This document shows positions 35,110-43,944 of a DNA stretch of 64,000 nucleotides, piece after piece. Each line of letters opens with the position of its first letter. The first letter of the stretch is position 1. Source of the DNA: Bradyrhizobium sp. CCBAU 53340 (GTDB lineage: Bacteria > Pseudomonadota > Alphaproteobacteria > Rhizobiales > Xanthobacteraceae); the NCBI RefSeq assembly GCF_015291645.1, contig NZ_CP030055.1, positions 3,162,001 through 3,226,000 on the forward strand. The letters run 5' to 3'. The notes beneath the pieces were generated by a model that saw only the letters and a list, made by a program, of their open reading frames with translations, ran no database searches and was not told where the DNA came from. A program made the translations under genes and the position numbers.

Positions 35110-36780
35110 ATGTCTGGAACGCTAACGCTCAACAAGATCACCGCCCAGCGCGGCATTTCCGTCGGTGAGGCTGCAAAGAAGATTGCAGACCTCGGATGGA
35201 ATCCGTCCTACGTCCAGGAAGCGATGACCTTCCCCACCGACTACAAGATCACGAAGGCGCCGAAGGATCCGATGAAGCAGGTCCTTCGCTCCTATTTCCC
35301 GATGCAGGAGGAGAAGGACAACCGCGTTTATGGCGCCCTCGATGCCGCGCTCCGCGGCGACATGTTCCGCAACGTCGAGCCGCGCTGGGTCGAGTGGATG
35401 AAGCTGTTCCTGGCCATCATCCCGTTCCCGGAAATTTCGGCGGCACGTTCCATGGCGATGGTCGGGCGGCTCGCACCCGGCGAAGATCTCCGGACCGGCT
35501 TCACCATGCAGATGGTCGACGAATTCCGTCACTCGACCATCCAGATGAACCTGAAGAAATGGTACATGGAGAACTACATCGATCCGGCCGGCTTCGACAT
35601 CACGGAGGAGGCGTTCGGCAAGTGCTACGCCACCACCATCGGTCGCCAGTTCGGCGAAGGCTTCATCACCGGTGACGCCATCACGTCGGCGAATGTCTAC
35701 CTGACCGTCGTCGCCGAGACGGCGTTCACCAACACGCTGTTCGTCGCGATGCCGTCGGAAGCGGCCCGCAACGGCGACTATGCGCTGCCGACCGTGTTCC
35801 TCTCGGTTCAGTCGGACGAGAGCCGCCATATCGGCAACGGTCACTCGATGCTGATGTCGATGCTGAAGGAGCCGGAGAATCACCTGCTGCTCGAGCGCGA
35901 CATGCGCTACGCCTTCTGGCAGAATCACGCCATCGTCGATGCGGCGATCGGCACCTTCATCGAATACGGCACCACGAACCGCGACAAGAACAAGGAGTCC
36001 TACGCGGAGATGTGGCATCGCTGGATCTTCGAGGACTATTACCGGACCTACATGCTGCCGCTCGAAAAGTACGGCATCAAGATCCACCATGACGACGTGC
36101 AGACCGCCTGGAAGCGGCTGACCGAGAAGCATTACGTTCACAAGGTCGCGCAGTTCTTCGCGGTCGGCTGGTCGGCGAACTTCTGGCGCATCGAGGCTCA
36201 GACCGACAAGGACTTCGAGTGGTTCGAGCACAAATATCCGGGCTGGTATGCGCAGTTCGGCGAGTTCTGGAAATGGTACGAGAAGCTGTCGCATCGCGGT
36301 CAGACCAACATCCTGTTCAACAGCGACGTCGGCTACGTCTATCCGCATCGTTGCTGGTCGTGCCTGGTTCCATGCCTCATCCGTGAGGACATGGTCACCG
36401 ACGAGATCGACGGCAAGCTCCACACCTTCGCCCACGAGCTCGATCGATGGACGGCGGTGGAAGCGTTCGCCGGCGAGTACCAGGGGCGTCCGACCCCGGC
36501 GATGGGAAGATTCAGCGGCCGTCGCGAGTGGGAAAGCGTCTACCACAATGTCGATATTGCCGACGCCATCAAGGATCTCGGCTTCGTGCGCACGGACGGC
36601 AAGACCCTGGTCGCGCAGCCGCACCTGCGCTTCGACCAGAAGGAAATGTGGACGCTCGACGATGTCCGCGGCCACATCCTCAAGAGCCCGCTGCAGACGC
36701 TGCGGGAGATGAGCCCGGCCGACCGCGAGAAGCATCTCGCCGAGTATCGCAAGGGATTCACCATCAATCCCTGCAACTAA
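35110..36780 (+). CDS. prmA: Propane 2-monooxygenase hydroxylase, large (alpha) subunit
   Basis: ATG 35110 follows AGGAGGAAAGACGAG. The 556-residue protein has the full carboxylate-bridged di-iron set: E108, E138 and H141 ('DEFRH'), E203 ('VAETAF'), E237 and H240 ('SDESRH'). This is the active-site subunit of a soluble di-iron monooxygenase. The A-B-C-D gene order matches propane 2-monooxygenases (PrmABCD of Gordonia; MimABCD of mycobacteria), which hydroxylate propane at C2 and also attack acetone or phenol in some strains. The true substrate range here is inferred. It is the first gene behind the sigma-54 promoter. Confidence 0.93.
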   Translation: MSGTLTLNKITAQRGISVGEAAKKIADLGWNPSYVQEAMTFPTDYKITKAPKDPMKQVLRSYFPMQEEKDNRVYGALDAALRGDMFRNVEPRWVEWMKLFLAIIPFPEISAARSMAMVGRLAPGEDLRTGFTMQMVDEFRHSTIQMNLKKWYMENYIDPAGFDITEEAFGKCYATTIGRQFGEGFITGDAITSANVYLTVVAETAFTNTLFVAMPSEAARNGDYALPTVFLSVQSDESRHIGNGHSMLMSMLKEPENHLLLERDMRYAFWQNHAIVDAAIGTFIEYGTTNRDKNKESYAEMWHRWIFEDYYRTYMLPLEKYGIKIHHDDVQTAWKRLTEKHYVHKVAQFFAVGWSANFWRIEAQTDKDFEWFEHKYPGWYAQFGEFWKWYEKLSHRGQTNILFNSDVGYVYPHRCWSCLVPCLIREDMVTDEIDGKLHTFAHELDRWTAVEAFAGEYQGRPTPAMGRFSGRREWESVYHNVDIADAIKDLGFVRTDGKTLVAQPHLRFDQKEMWTLDDVRGHILKSPLQTLREMSPADREKHLAEYRKGFTINPCN

Positions 36781-36789
36781 GTGGGACGG

Positions 36790-36815
36790 AAGGGGCCGGC
36801 TCCGGCCGGCTCCTT
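36790..36815 (+). terminator. Stable hairpin between prmA and prmB
   Basis: AAGGGGCCGG and CCGGCTCCTT form a 10-base stem (one G-U pair) with a 6-base loop, 10 bases after the prmA stop. Lacking a T-run, it more likely stabilises or processes the prmA message or attenuates downstream genes than ends the operon. Confidence 0.5.
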
Positions 36816-36864
36816 CCCGATCGCTCCCCGGAAGATCTGAAAGCGTTCGTTTGAGGAGGCCCCG

Positions 36865-37905
36865 ATGGGCGCGCCCGCTAATGTCGTTCGCCTGCAACCG
36901 GTAGGCATAGAGTTCGAGGTCGAGGAGAACGAAACTGTTCTCGACGCTGCGTTTCGTCAGGGAATCGCGCTGCCGCATGGTTGCAAGGAAGGGCAGTGCT
37001 CGGCGTGCAAATGCGTCCTGACCGGAGGTGATGTCGAGTTGAAGAAGTACTCGACGTTTGCCCTCAACGAGATGGAGCGCGGCCAGGACTACATCCTGCT
37101 CTGTCGGACCTTGGCGTACTCCGATCTCGAGGTGGAGCTCCTGAACTATGACGAGGAAGTGCTGTCGAAATCGATCCCGGTCAAGGATTTCACGGGCATC
37201 GTTACGGGCGTCTCTGCGCTGACCCATGACATCCGCCGCCTCGAAATCACACTGGAGCAACCTCTGAAGTTCTGGGCGGGTCAATATGTCGACATCACGC
37301 TCCCGGGACCAGAGACGATTACGCGCTCGTTTTCCATGGCAAATTCGCCGGGCGAAAGCCAAAAACTCGCGTTCATCATCAAGAAATATCCCAACGGACG
37401 CTTCTCCTCACGGCTCGACGGAGATCTCGCCGTCGGAACCGAAGTCGGAATCAAGGGACCTTACGGGACCTGCTTCCGACGAGAAAACAAGACGGGAGCC
37501 ATGATCCTGGTCGGCGGCGGATCCGGGATGTCGCCGTTGTGGTCCATCCTGCATGACCACATCAGCTCCGGTGAAGTGCGTCCGGTGCACTTCTTCTACG
37601 GAGCCAGGACGCAGAACGATCTCTTCTATCTCGACCATCTCGCGGAGCTCGCCGTCAAGCATCCGGAGTTCACTTTCGTCCCGGTTCTCTCCCATGCGGC
37701 GGACGACACGGCCTGGAGCGGAGCAAAGGGTTTCGTGCATGAGGCCGTCGGCGAGCACCTTCGCAGCGCGGACTACGGCGAAGATGTCGACGTCTATGCC
37801 TGCGGACCATCGCCAATGATCGAGGCGCTGACGCCGGTGTTGCAGATGAATGATGTCGAGTCGGACCGGATCTTCTTCGACAAGTTCACGCCGGCGAACA
37901 ACTAA
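36865..37905 (+). CDS. prmB: Propane monooxygenase reductase
   Basis: The 346 residues comprise an N-terminal plant-type ferredoxin domain with [2Fe-2S] ligands C40, C45, C48 and C80, an FAD domain ('TRSFSMANSPGE') and an NAD domain ('ILVGGGSGMSPLWSIL', 'DVYACGPSPMIEAL'). It passes electrons from NADH through FAD and the cluster to the di-iron hydroxylase. It follows GAGGAGGCCCCG. Length and domain order match MmoC/PrmB reductases. Confidence 0.93.
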   Translation: MGAPANVVRLQPVGIEFEVEENETVLDAAFRQGIALPHGCKEGQCSACKCVLTGGDVELKKYSTFALNEMERGQDYILLCRTLAYSDLEVELLNYDEEVLSKSIPVKDFTGIVTGVSALTHDIRRLEITLEQPLKFWAGQYVDITLPGPETITRSFSMANSPGESQKLAFIIKKYPNGRFSSRLDGDLAVGTEVGIKGPYGTCFRRENKTGAMILVGGGSGMSPLWSILHDHISSGEVRPVHFFYGARTQNDLFYLDHLAELAVKHPEFTFVPVLSHAADDTAWSGAKGFVHEAVGEHLRSADYGEDVDVYACGPSPMIEALTPVLQMNDVESDRIFFDKFTPANN

Positions 37906-37963
37906 GACGCCTCGACCGCTCAACAAAGTTCTAGAGCCCAACAACAGGAGGAGGAAGACGACC

Positions 37964-39034
37964 ATGACTGCCGTTCAAACCGTATCAGCCAAATCCGGTG
38001 CAGCAGGTTCTGCGGTGTTTCCGGATTCGGATAGCCGCAGATATCGCTATTTCGAGCCGCGCAGCAAGCGAGCCACGCACTACGAAGACGTTACAGTCGA
38101 CGTGCAGCCGGATCCGGAACGTTACCTGTTGCAGGACTGGATCATCTCCTTCCCGAACGGCAAGGGTGCGTACACCAAGGACAACACGGCGGCCCTCAGC
38201 TCGAATTGGCACGCGTTCCGTGCTCCCGACCAGGAGTGGGAGCGCACGCACTACCAGCGCCAGTCCAAGATCGAGGCCATGGTCCAGGCTGTGATCGCCA
38301 ACGGCCGCAAGTCCGGCGCGCCGAAGAGCTTCGACAAGGCCTGGGTCAAGATCCTGCAGAACCACCTCGGCGCGTGGAAGCACGCTGAGTTCGGTCTCGG
38401 CACGTCGCTGATGCAGGCGCAGCGCTATGGCTACACCCAGATGATCAACAACGCGACGCTGACGAACTCGTCCTACAAGCTTCGCCTTTCACAGGATATT
38501 ACGCTGTATCTCGCCGAGATCGGAATGGACATTCCGGGCTTCGACGACACGGCCGGCAAGCGCGTCTGGCTGGAAGACAAGGGCTGGCAAGGAACGCGGG
38601 AAGCGATCGAATCGATCATGGGTTCGGCCGACTATTTCGAGCAGTATTTCGCCACCAACATCGTGTTCGAGCCCTTGGTTGGCGAGCTGTTTCGCAGCGG
38701 CTTCCTGATGCAAGTCGCTTCGTCGAACGGCGACTTCATCACGCCGCCGGTGATTTCGTCGGCGGAGGCGGACTACGAGCGCAATCTCGCCAACACGATC
38801 GATCTGATGCACCTCCTGGTGACCGACAATCAGCATGGCGCCCACAACAAGAAGCTGTTCCAGGGGTGGGTGAACAAGCACGTCGCGCTCGCCAACAAGG
38901 CGGCTGCAGGCCTGCAGCCGATCTGGTCGCAGCCGCACTCGAAACCGGTGCAGTACGCCGACGCGCGCGCGCAGTCGGTCGAACGCATCAAGAAGATTCT
39001 CGGCGAGCTCGGCCTCACCTTTCCCAAGGAGTAA
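37964..39034 (+). CDS. prmC: Propane monooxygenase hydroxylase, small (beta) subunit
   Basis: ATG 37964 after AGGAGGAGGAAGACGACC gives 356 residues; the longer frame overlaps prmB and was rejected. The protein is the ferritin-like beta subunit without the iron ligands of the alpha subunit. Features include 'RYRYFEPRSKRATHYEDVTV', 'LLQDWIISFPNGKGAY' and 'EHxx'-lacking helices such as 'HAEFGLGTSLMQAQRYG'. It forms the (alpha-beta)2 hydroxylase core with PrmA. It is 6 bases from prmD. Confidence 0.92.
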   Translation: MTAVQTVSAKSGAAGSAVFPDSDSRRYRYFEPRSKRATHYEDVTVDVQPDPERYLLQDWIISFPNGKGAYTKDNTAALSSNWHAFRAPDQEWERTHYQRQSKIEAMVQAVIANGRKSGAPKSFDKAWVKILQNHLGAWKHAEFGLGTSLMQAQRYGYTQMINNATLTNSSYKLRLSQDITLYLAEIGMDIPGFDDTAGKRVWLEDKGWQGTREAIESIMGSADYFEQYFATNIVFEPLVGELFRSGFLMQVASSNGDFITPPVISSAEADYERNLANTIDLMHLLVTDNQHGAHNKKLFQGWVNKHVALANKAAAGLQPIWSQPHSKPVQYADARAQSVERIKKILGELGLTFPKE

Positions 39035-39040
39035 ATTGCA

Positions 39041-39412
39041 ATGTCCGTCGTTTCCAGATCTGCGACCAACCAGAATATCTTCCAGAAGATGGGGGACCTT
39101 CGTTTCGAGCAAACGATTTCCCACCAGTGCGGCGTCACCATGAACGACAGCGTCGAGGCGCGCGCCATTGCCGAGTTTATGGCGAAGAAGCCGAACGTGA
39201 CCGTCACCTACCAGCCTGCCCTGATCCGCATCGACGGCGAAGGAAAGCTGATCTTCAAGATGGATGAAATCAGCGAAATTCTCGGGAAGGAAATGACGGC
39301 CGAGATCTTCGAAGTGAACACCTCGACCCACTACGGACGGATGGTGCGTATCGACGACAATACGGTGACGCTGTTCGGCAACATGGACGAGGTCTTCGAA
39401 TACATCGAGTGA
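39041..39412 (+). CDS. prmD: Propane monooxygenase coupling (effector) protein
   Basis: The 123-residue protein is of the MmoB/DmpM family: 'CGVTMNDSVEARAIAEFMAK', 'VTYQPALIRIDGEGKLIF' and 'FEVNTSTHYGRMVRIDDNTV'. It contains no cofactor motif. Such proteins dock on the hydroxylase, tune the di-iron site and couple electron input to substrate oxidation. The gene directly follows prmC and completes the four-part enzyme. Confidence 0.92.
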   Translation: MSVVSRSATNQNIFQKMGDLRFEQTISHQCGVTMNDSVEARAIAEFMAKKPNVTVTYQPALIRIDGEGKLIFKMDEISEILGKEMTAEIFEVNTSTHYGRMVRIDDNTVTLFGNMDEVFEYIE

Positions 39413-39431
39413 GCTTCCGTCTCCCTGACTG

Positions 39432-39466
39432 GGTGGGGCCGCATCCCCGGTGGCTGTGGCCCCGCC
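39432..39466 (+). terminator. Hairpin after prmD
   Basis: GGTGGGGCC and GGCCCCGCC form a 9-base stem (one G-U pair) around a 17-base loop, 20 bases after prmD. It may partly stop or process transcripts before the accessory genes. Confidence 0.4.
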
Positions 39467-39544
39467 GCTTCTCGAAGTGGTCTCGCCCGACCACCGCGCT
39501 TCGTTTGATCGACTACAGCCAACCAGGAATTTCCGGAGAGCATC

Positions 39545-40567
39545 ATGTTCATAACTCCCAGCGGCGAGGAAGTGTTCGTCATCGACGGCCATACCCATTT
39601 TTGGGACGGCAGCCCGGCGAATCAGCTCAACGTCCACGGCAAGCAGTTCATCGACTGTTTCTACGCCTACCACACCTCGCTCAGCCCGAAGGACAAGCTC
39701 TGGCCGAAGGAGCAGTTCGAGAAATACAGCGCCGACCAGATGTACCACGATCTGTTCGTCGACGGTCCTGACGACATGGCGGTCGTTCAGTCGACCTACC
39801 TCACGGAGTTCTACAAGAACGGGTTCAACACCATCGATCGCAACGCCGAGATGGCGAAGAAGTACAAGGACCGCTTCATCGTCAACGGCGCCTTCGATCC
39901 ACGGGACGGCGAGAAGGCGCTCGAGTACATCCACTACATGAAGGAGACGTTCGGCATCAAGGGCGTCAAGCTCTATACCGCCGAGTGGAAGGGTGACTCG
40001 CGGGGGTGGAAGCTCACGGATCCCAACGCCTATCGCTGCCTCGAGCTCTGCCAGAAGCTCGGCATCACCAACATCCACGTCCACAAGGGCCCGACGATCA
40101 TTCCTTTGGACAAGGATGCGTTCGATGTCCACGACGTCGACCATGCCGCAACCGACTTCCAGGGGTTGAACTTCATCATTGAGCATTGCGGTCTGCCGCG
40201 CCTCGATGATTTTTGCTGGATCGCGGTGCAGGAGACGAACGTCTACGGCGGCCTCGCCGTGGCGCTGCCGTTCATTCACGGACGGCCGCGCTATTTTGCC
40301 GAAGTGATCAGCGAACTGCTGTTCTGGGTCGGCGAGGACAAGCTGCTTTTCGGGAGCGACTACGCGATCTGGACGCCCCGCTGGCTGGTCGAGAAATTCT
40401 GGAACTTCGAGTTGCCGGAGGACCTGAAGCAGGAGCACGGCGTCGACCTCACGCCGCAGGCAAAGAGGAAGATTCTGGGCCTCAACGCCGCACGTCTCTA
40501 CGGAGTGGACGTCGAGGCGCAGAAGGCGAAGCTCGGGCAGAAGATCCACGCGACGGCAGCGGAGTAG
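39545..40567 (+). CDS. Amidohydrolase-family protein of the prm cluster
   Basis: The 340-residue TIM-barrel protein has the metal-binding H16-x-H18 ('DGHTHFW'), 'IHVHKGPT', 'IIEHCGLPRLDD' and 'LFGSDYAIW' with the final Asp. This fits the ACMSD/amidohydrolase-2 group. Homologues accompany di-iron propane monooxygenase genes in actinobacteria and here too. Its substrate is not known: hydrolysis, decarboxylation or a maturation role are all possible. It starts after GGAATTTCCGGAGAG. Confidence 0.85.
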   Translation: MFITPSGEEVFVIDGHTHFWDGSPANQLNVHGKQFIDCFYAYHTSLSPKDKLWPKEQFEKYSADQMYHDLFVDGPDDMAVVQSTYLTEFYKNGFNTIDRNAEMAKKYKDRFIVNGAFDPRDGEKALEYIHYMKETFGIKGVKLYTAEWKGDSRGWKLTDPNAYRCLELCQKLGITNIHVHKGPTIIPLDKDAFDVHDVDHAATDFQGLNFIIEHCGLPRLDDFCWIAVQETNVYGGLAVALPFIHGRPRYFAEVISELLFWVGEDKLLFGSDYAIWTPRWLVEKFWNFELPEDLKQEHGVDLTPQAKRKILGLNAARLYGVDVEAQKAKLGQKIHATAAE

Positions 40568-40572
40568 AGCCG

Positions 40573-41406
40573 ATGAACGCGCTCCATCAGCACGATCGCA
40601 AGACCAACGAGGTGTGGGAGCGCCTCGCGCTGGTCACGGATCCCGAGCTGGACGAACCGGTTACCGAGCTTGGATTCGTCGAGCGGGTCACGGTCGATCA
40701 TGTTGATGGAGTCGACATCGTGTTTCGGCTGCCGACCTACTGGTGTTCGGCGAACTTCGCGTTCCTTATGGCCGATGATATGCGTCGGGCGGTGTCCTCG
40801 TTGCCGTGGGTTCGCGAGGCGCGCCCGCAGCTTCGCGACCACATGGTCGCCGAGGAGATCAACCGCGGTGTCCGCGAGGGCAGGTCGTTTGGCGAGGCGC
40901 TCAAGGATTTCGCAAGCGGCGGTTCACTTGACGAACTGCGGGAGAAATTCCGCCGCAAAGCGTTCGAGCGGCGCCAGGAAGTCATGATCCTGGCGTTGCG
41001 TGGGCTAGGTTACGAGGATCCGGCGATCTGCCGGATGAATCTGGGTACCTTTGATGCGATCAACTTCAGCTCGGAAGAAGTTGCGCGCCAGAAGCCGCGT
41101 TATCGCGAGCTTCTGGTTGAGCGGCGGCTCGCCAATCTCCCGGCCGCCCCCGCCTTTGTCACCTACGACGGGGCGTCAATCAAGCGCCACGAGATGGCCG
41201 CGTATTTACAGCGGTTGCGGGGAGTACGCATCAACATGGAGTTCAACAGCTCGTTGTGCCGAGGCCTTCTTGCGGTGCGTTATCGCGAGCTCGATGGGGA
41301 TCGCGTGGAGCAGACGCCAGCTCCGTGCGGAGGTTGCGGCAGTGGCTGCGCCGTGCGGTCGGTAGGATCGCCTGCAATGGACAAGCGTTTCTCTGCGCTA
41401 ACGTGA
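40573..41406 (+). CDS. MIP18/DUF59-like metal-sulphur cluster protein
   Basis: ATG 40573 lies 5 bases after the amidohydrolase stop and gives 277 residues; a longer overlapping frame was discarded. The first 80 residues resemble the MIP18/DUF59 (SufT/PaaD-like) domain ('LVTDPELDEPVTELGFV', 'LPTYWCSANFAFLM'). A C-terminal Cys cluster ('PCGGCGSGC') is suited to metal binding. MIP18 proteins aid iron-sulphur assembly, so a role in loading iron or maturing the reductase or hydroxylase is likely. This is inference. Confidence 0.75.
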   Translation: MNALHQHDRKTNEVWERLALVTDPELDEPVTELGFVERVTVDHVDGVDIVFRLPTYWCSANFAFLMADDMRRAVSSLPWVREARPQLRDHMVAEEINRGVREGRSFGEALKDFASGGSLDELREKFRRKAFERRQEVMILALRGLGYEDPAICRMNLGTFDAINFSSEEVARQKPRYRELLVERRLANLPAAPAFVTYDGASIKRHEMAAYLQRLRGVRINMEFNSSLCRGLLAVRYRELDGDRVEQTPAPCGGCGSGCAVRSVGSPAMDKRFSALT

Positions 41407-41511
41407 GGTCGCGCTGATACGCGTGCGACCTGTGAGTGCCGACAAAACGGAGTGGGCAGCAAGTCCGCCAGACCTGATAACCAAGAGACGACCACGTGGG
41501 AGTGAAACGCG

Positions 41512-43143
41512 ATGCCAAAAGTTCTGCTGCACGACATAGATGCTCGCCGCGCTCTTGCGCGCGGAGTCCAGAAGCTGGCTGCCGCGGTCGAATCGACCCT
41601 CGGCCCCAAGGGTATGAACGCGATGGTCGACAGGCCGATCGGCACGCCCATCGTGTCGCGCGATGGCGTTACCATCGCCTCCGAGATCGACTTGCCGGAT
41701 CGCTTCGAGAACATGGGCGCCCAGGTGGTGCGCGAAGTCTCGATGCAGACCAACGAGGTCGCCGGCGACGGTACGACGACGGCTATGGTGCTCGCGAACG
41801 GCCTCATTCAAGGCGGCGTTGCGGCTTTAGAACGCGGTGCCAAGCCGGTCGATCTCTGCAAGGGGATCGACCGGGCCGTCGAAGTCGTCGTCGAGAGCCT
41901 GAAGAGCGCGGCAATTCCAGTATCGGACCGCAACACGCTACAGGCCGTGGCAACGATTGCGTCGACCGATTCCCATCTGGGCGGCCTGATCGCTGAGGCG
42001 GTGGAGCGCGTCGGCAAGGATGGCATCATCAGTTCCGAATACGGGCTGACGACGAGCACGACGCTCGAGGTGGTCGAGGGCATGTCGTTCGACCGTGGTT
42101 ACATTTCGCATCATATGGTGACGGACGTGGAGAAGATGGAGGTGGTGCTGGATCAGCCCTACATTCTCCTGACGGACCTGAAAATCAAGGCGCCGGGCGA
42201 GCTGGCTGCGGTGCGTGCGAGGGTCGCGGAGACCGGGAGACCGCTTGTCATCGTCGCCGAAGAGATCGCACCGGAAGTGGTCGTCACGCTGCTCGGCGAA
42301 GGCAACCGTGGCAAGGTTCTGGTGGTCAATCCGCCCGACTACGGTCACTGGCGCAAGGCCATGATGGATGACCTCGCCATCATCACCGGAGGACGGGTCA
42401 TCGCCCGCGAACTCGGGGGCGCGCTGGAAGAGACGAGCCTTGCCGACCTCGGCACTGCGCGGCAGGTTCGGGCCAGTGCGCGCGAAACGGTAATCATCCG
42501 GGGCGGTGGGGACGATGCGGCGATCGCCGCGCGCCGACAGCAGGTGGCCAAGCAGCACGATCTGGCACCGCCGAACATCGAGCAGGACAAGCTTAAGGAA
42601 CGCCTGGCTAAGCTCTCGGGTGGGACCGCCGTGATCCTTGCGGGCGGCGTCACGCCGGTCGAGCAGAAGCGTACGATCCAGTTGATCGACGATGCGCTCA
42701 GTGCTGCACGGGCTGCGGCCGAGGAGGGTATCGTGCCGGGCGGCGGGACAGCGTTGGCGCAGTGTGCGCCGGTGGTGGCGCGCACCCTCGGGAACATCAA
42801 TGGAGACCTGGGTGAAGGCATCAAGCTGGTACGCGAAACCCTGTCGCGCCCTGCTGCTTTCATCGCCCGAAATGCCGGCCATGATGCGGCGAAGGTTGTG
42901 GCCGAGCTGCAAAGTTCGCGGGCCGGGGTCGGGTTCGACGCTGCAAACGGCGTGTTCATCGACATGGTATCCGCCGGCATCGTCGACCCGGTCAGGGTGA
43001 CGTATACCGCGCTTCGAAATGCTGCCTCCGTGGCCACGCTGGTGTTGACGACCAACACGCTGGTTGCCGATGTGCCGGAGTATGTTGATCCGACGCAGGG
43101 ACCTGCGTTGGGCGGCGGGGCAGAAAAGCTTGGGCGGGCCTGA
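41512..43143 (+). CDS. GroEL-like chaperonin dedicated to the monooxygenase
   Basis: The 543-residue protein is a group I chaperonin with 'RDGVTIASEI', 'FENMGAQVVREVS', the nucleotide motif 'AGDGTTTAMVLAN' and 'EEGIVPGGGTAL'. ATPase residues look intact. The usual Gly-Gly-Met tail of housekeeping GroEL is missing; it ends 'GGGAEKLGRA'. No groES lies nearby. MimG-type chaperonin-like proteins are known to be needed for folding of the mycobacterial large hydroxylase subunit, and this gene occupies the same place. It should be named as a MimG/PrmG-type protein rather than GroEL1. Confidence 0.9.
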   Translation: MPKVLLHDIDARRALARGVQKLAAAVESTLGPKGMNAMVDRPIGTPIVSRDGVTIASEIDLPDRFENMGAQVVREVSMQTNEVAGDGTTTAMVLANGLIQGGVAALERGAKPVDLCKGIDRAVEVVVESLKSAAIPVSDRNTLQAVATIASTDSHLGGLIAEAVERVGKDGIISSEYGLTTSTTLEVVEGMSFDRGYISHHMVTDVEKMEVVLDQPYILLTDLKIKAPGELAAVRARVAETGRPLVIVAEEIAPEVVVTLLGEGNRGKVLVVNPPDYGHWRKAMMDDLAIITGGRVIARELGGALEETSLADLGTARQVRASARETVIIRGGGDDAAIAARRQQVAKQHDLAPPNIEQDKLKERLAKLSGGTAVILAGGVTPVEQKRTIQLIDDALSAARAAAEEGIVPGGGTALAQCAPVVARTLGNINGDLGEGIKLVRETLSRPAAFIARNAGHDAAKVVAELQSSRAGVGFDAANGVFIDMVSAGIVDPVRVTYTALRNAASVATLVLTTNTLVADVPEYVDPTQGPALGGGAEKLGRA

Positions 43144-43349
43144 AGCACATGAAATGCGGTTCGCGTTCCGTCAGGGCGTCAATGGTCGACGCGACGCGCC
43201 GCGATGGCTTGACCGTCACGATCGAATGATTGGACGGTGACAACGATCTGGAAACAGCTACAATCTTGCAAGCTTCGGCGTGAGCCCGAAGGAGGCAAAT
43301 CATAAGCCTCCACGGTCATTCGACCAGCCGGGGCAGGAGGAAACGGGAC

Positions 43350-43844
43350 ATGGTCTACATCATCTCCAAGCGCGACGGTCCGCACCGCGAAGAGCTCAAG
43401 GCGAAGGACTTCCTTCAGAAGAACCGCACGAAGATCAACTCGCTCGCCAATCACCTGACGCTCGGGCGTTGGCAGGAGTTGCGCAATCCGACGCCGCCCT
43501 CTGAGCCCCAGCCATCAGGCAAGCTCTGGTCCACGCCTCCGGCTCAGCCGAAGGAGATCGAGCCTTACGTGCGGATCAGTTATAACGGCCGCGTCGTGAT
43601 TGCCGATCTCGCGTCAGGGCGGCAACTCCATTTTGTCGGCGAATTGCGCGGCGGCGGCCAATCGCGATGCTTGGCTCTGGCGACACGCGAGAATGGGATC
43701 TTCGAGCCGCTCGACGACGAATTATACAAGGTCCTGATCGACCTCGAGGGAGTGAGCGTGCCCGACGAGACGTCGGAAGCGCGCCTGGAGCAGATCATCT
43801 CGGGCCGTCTCGGTTTGGATGCGATCGCCAGAACGGTCGAATGA
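43350..43844 (+). CDS. Hypothetical protein of the prm island
   Basis: The 164-residue protein starts 'MVYIISKRDGPHREELKAKD' after GGCAGGAGGAAACGG. A proline-rich linker ('PTPPSEPQPSGKLWSTPPAQ') divides a basic helix region from a C-terminal domain of strands ('YVRISYNGRVVIADLAS', 'LHFVGELRGGGQSRCLAL'). I do not recognise a family. It lies between the chaperonin and the regulator on the same strand, so a role in the same system is possible. Confidence 0.65.
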   Translation: MVYIISKRDGPHREELKAKDFLQKNRTKINSLANHLTLGRWQELRNPTPPSEPQPSGKLWSTPPAQPKEIEPYVRISYNGRVVIADLASGRQLHFVGELRGGGQSRCLALATRENGIFEPLDDELYKVLIDLEGVSVPDETSEARLEQIISGRLGLDAIARTVE

Positions 43845-43944
43845 TCTGCGTGAGCCACGCCGGTGAGAGCACGATCTCATTGGCCCTGCTCATGTCGTTT
43901 CTGCCGATCAAGCTGCTGTTTGCCAATATAGGTTTGGTGCTCCA

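Noticed and set aside
35122..37362. Very long minus-strand open frame (746 codons) opposite prmA/prmB
   Set aside because: It is the mirror of a GC-rich coding strand. Plus-strand proteins have complete catalytic motifs and ribosome sites, and the minus frame matches no family.
38489..40549. Long minus-strand open frame opposite prmC, prmD and the amidohydrolase
   Set aside because: Same shadow effect; it spans three well-supported genes on the other strand.
41512..43143. Housekeeping groEL
   Set aside because: There is no groES, no Gly-Gly-Met tail, and the gene sits in the monooxygenase cluster as in known dedicated chaperonins.
43238..43300. Third sigma-54 promoter before the 43350 gene
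   Set aside because: A GG and a TTGCAA occur, but the spacing is about six bases too long for a -24/-12 element.
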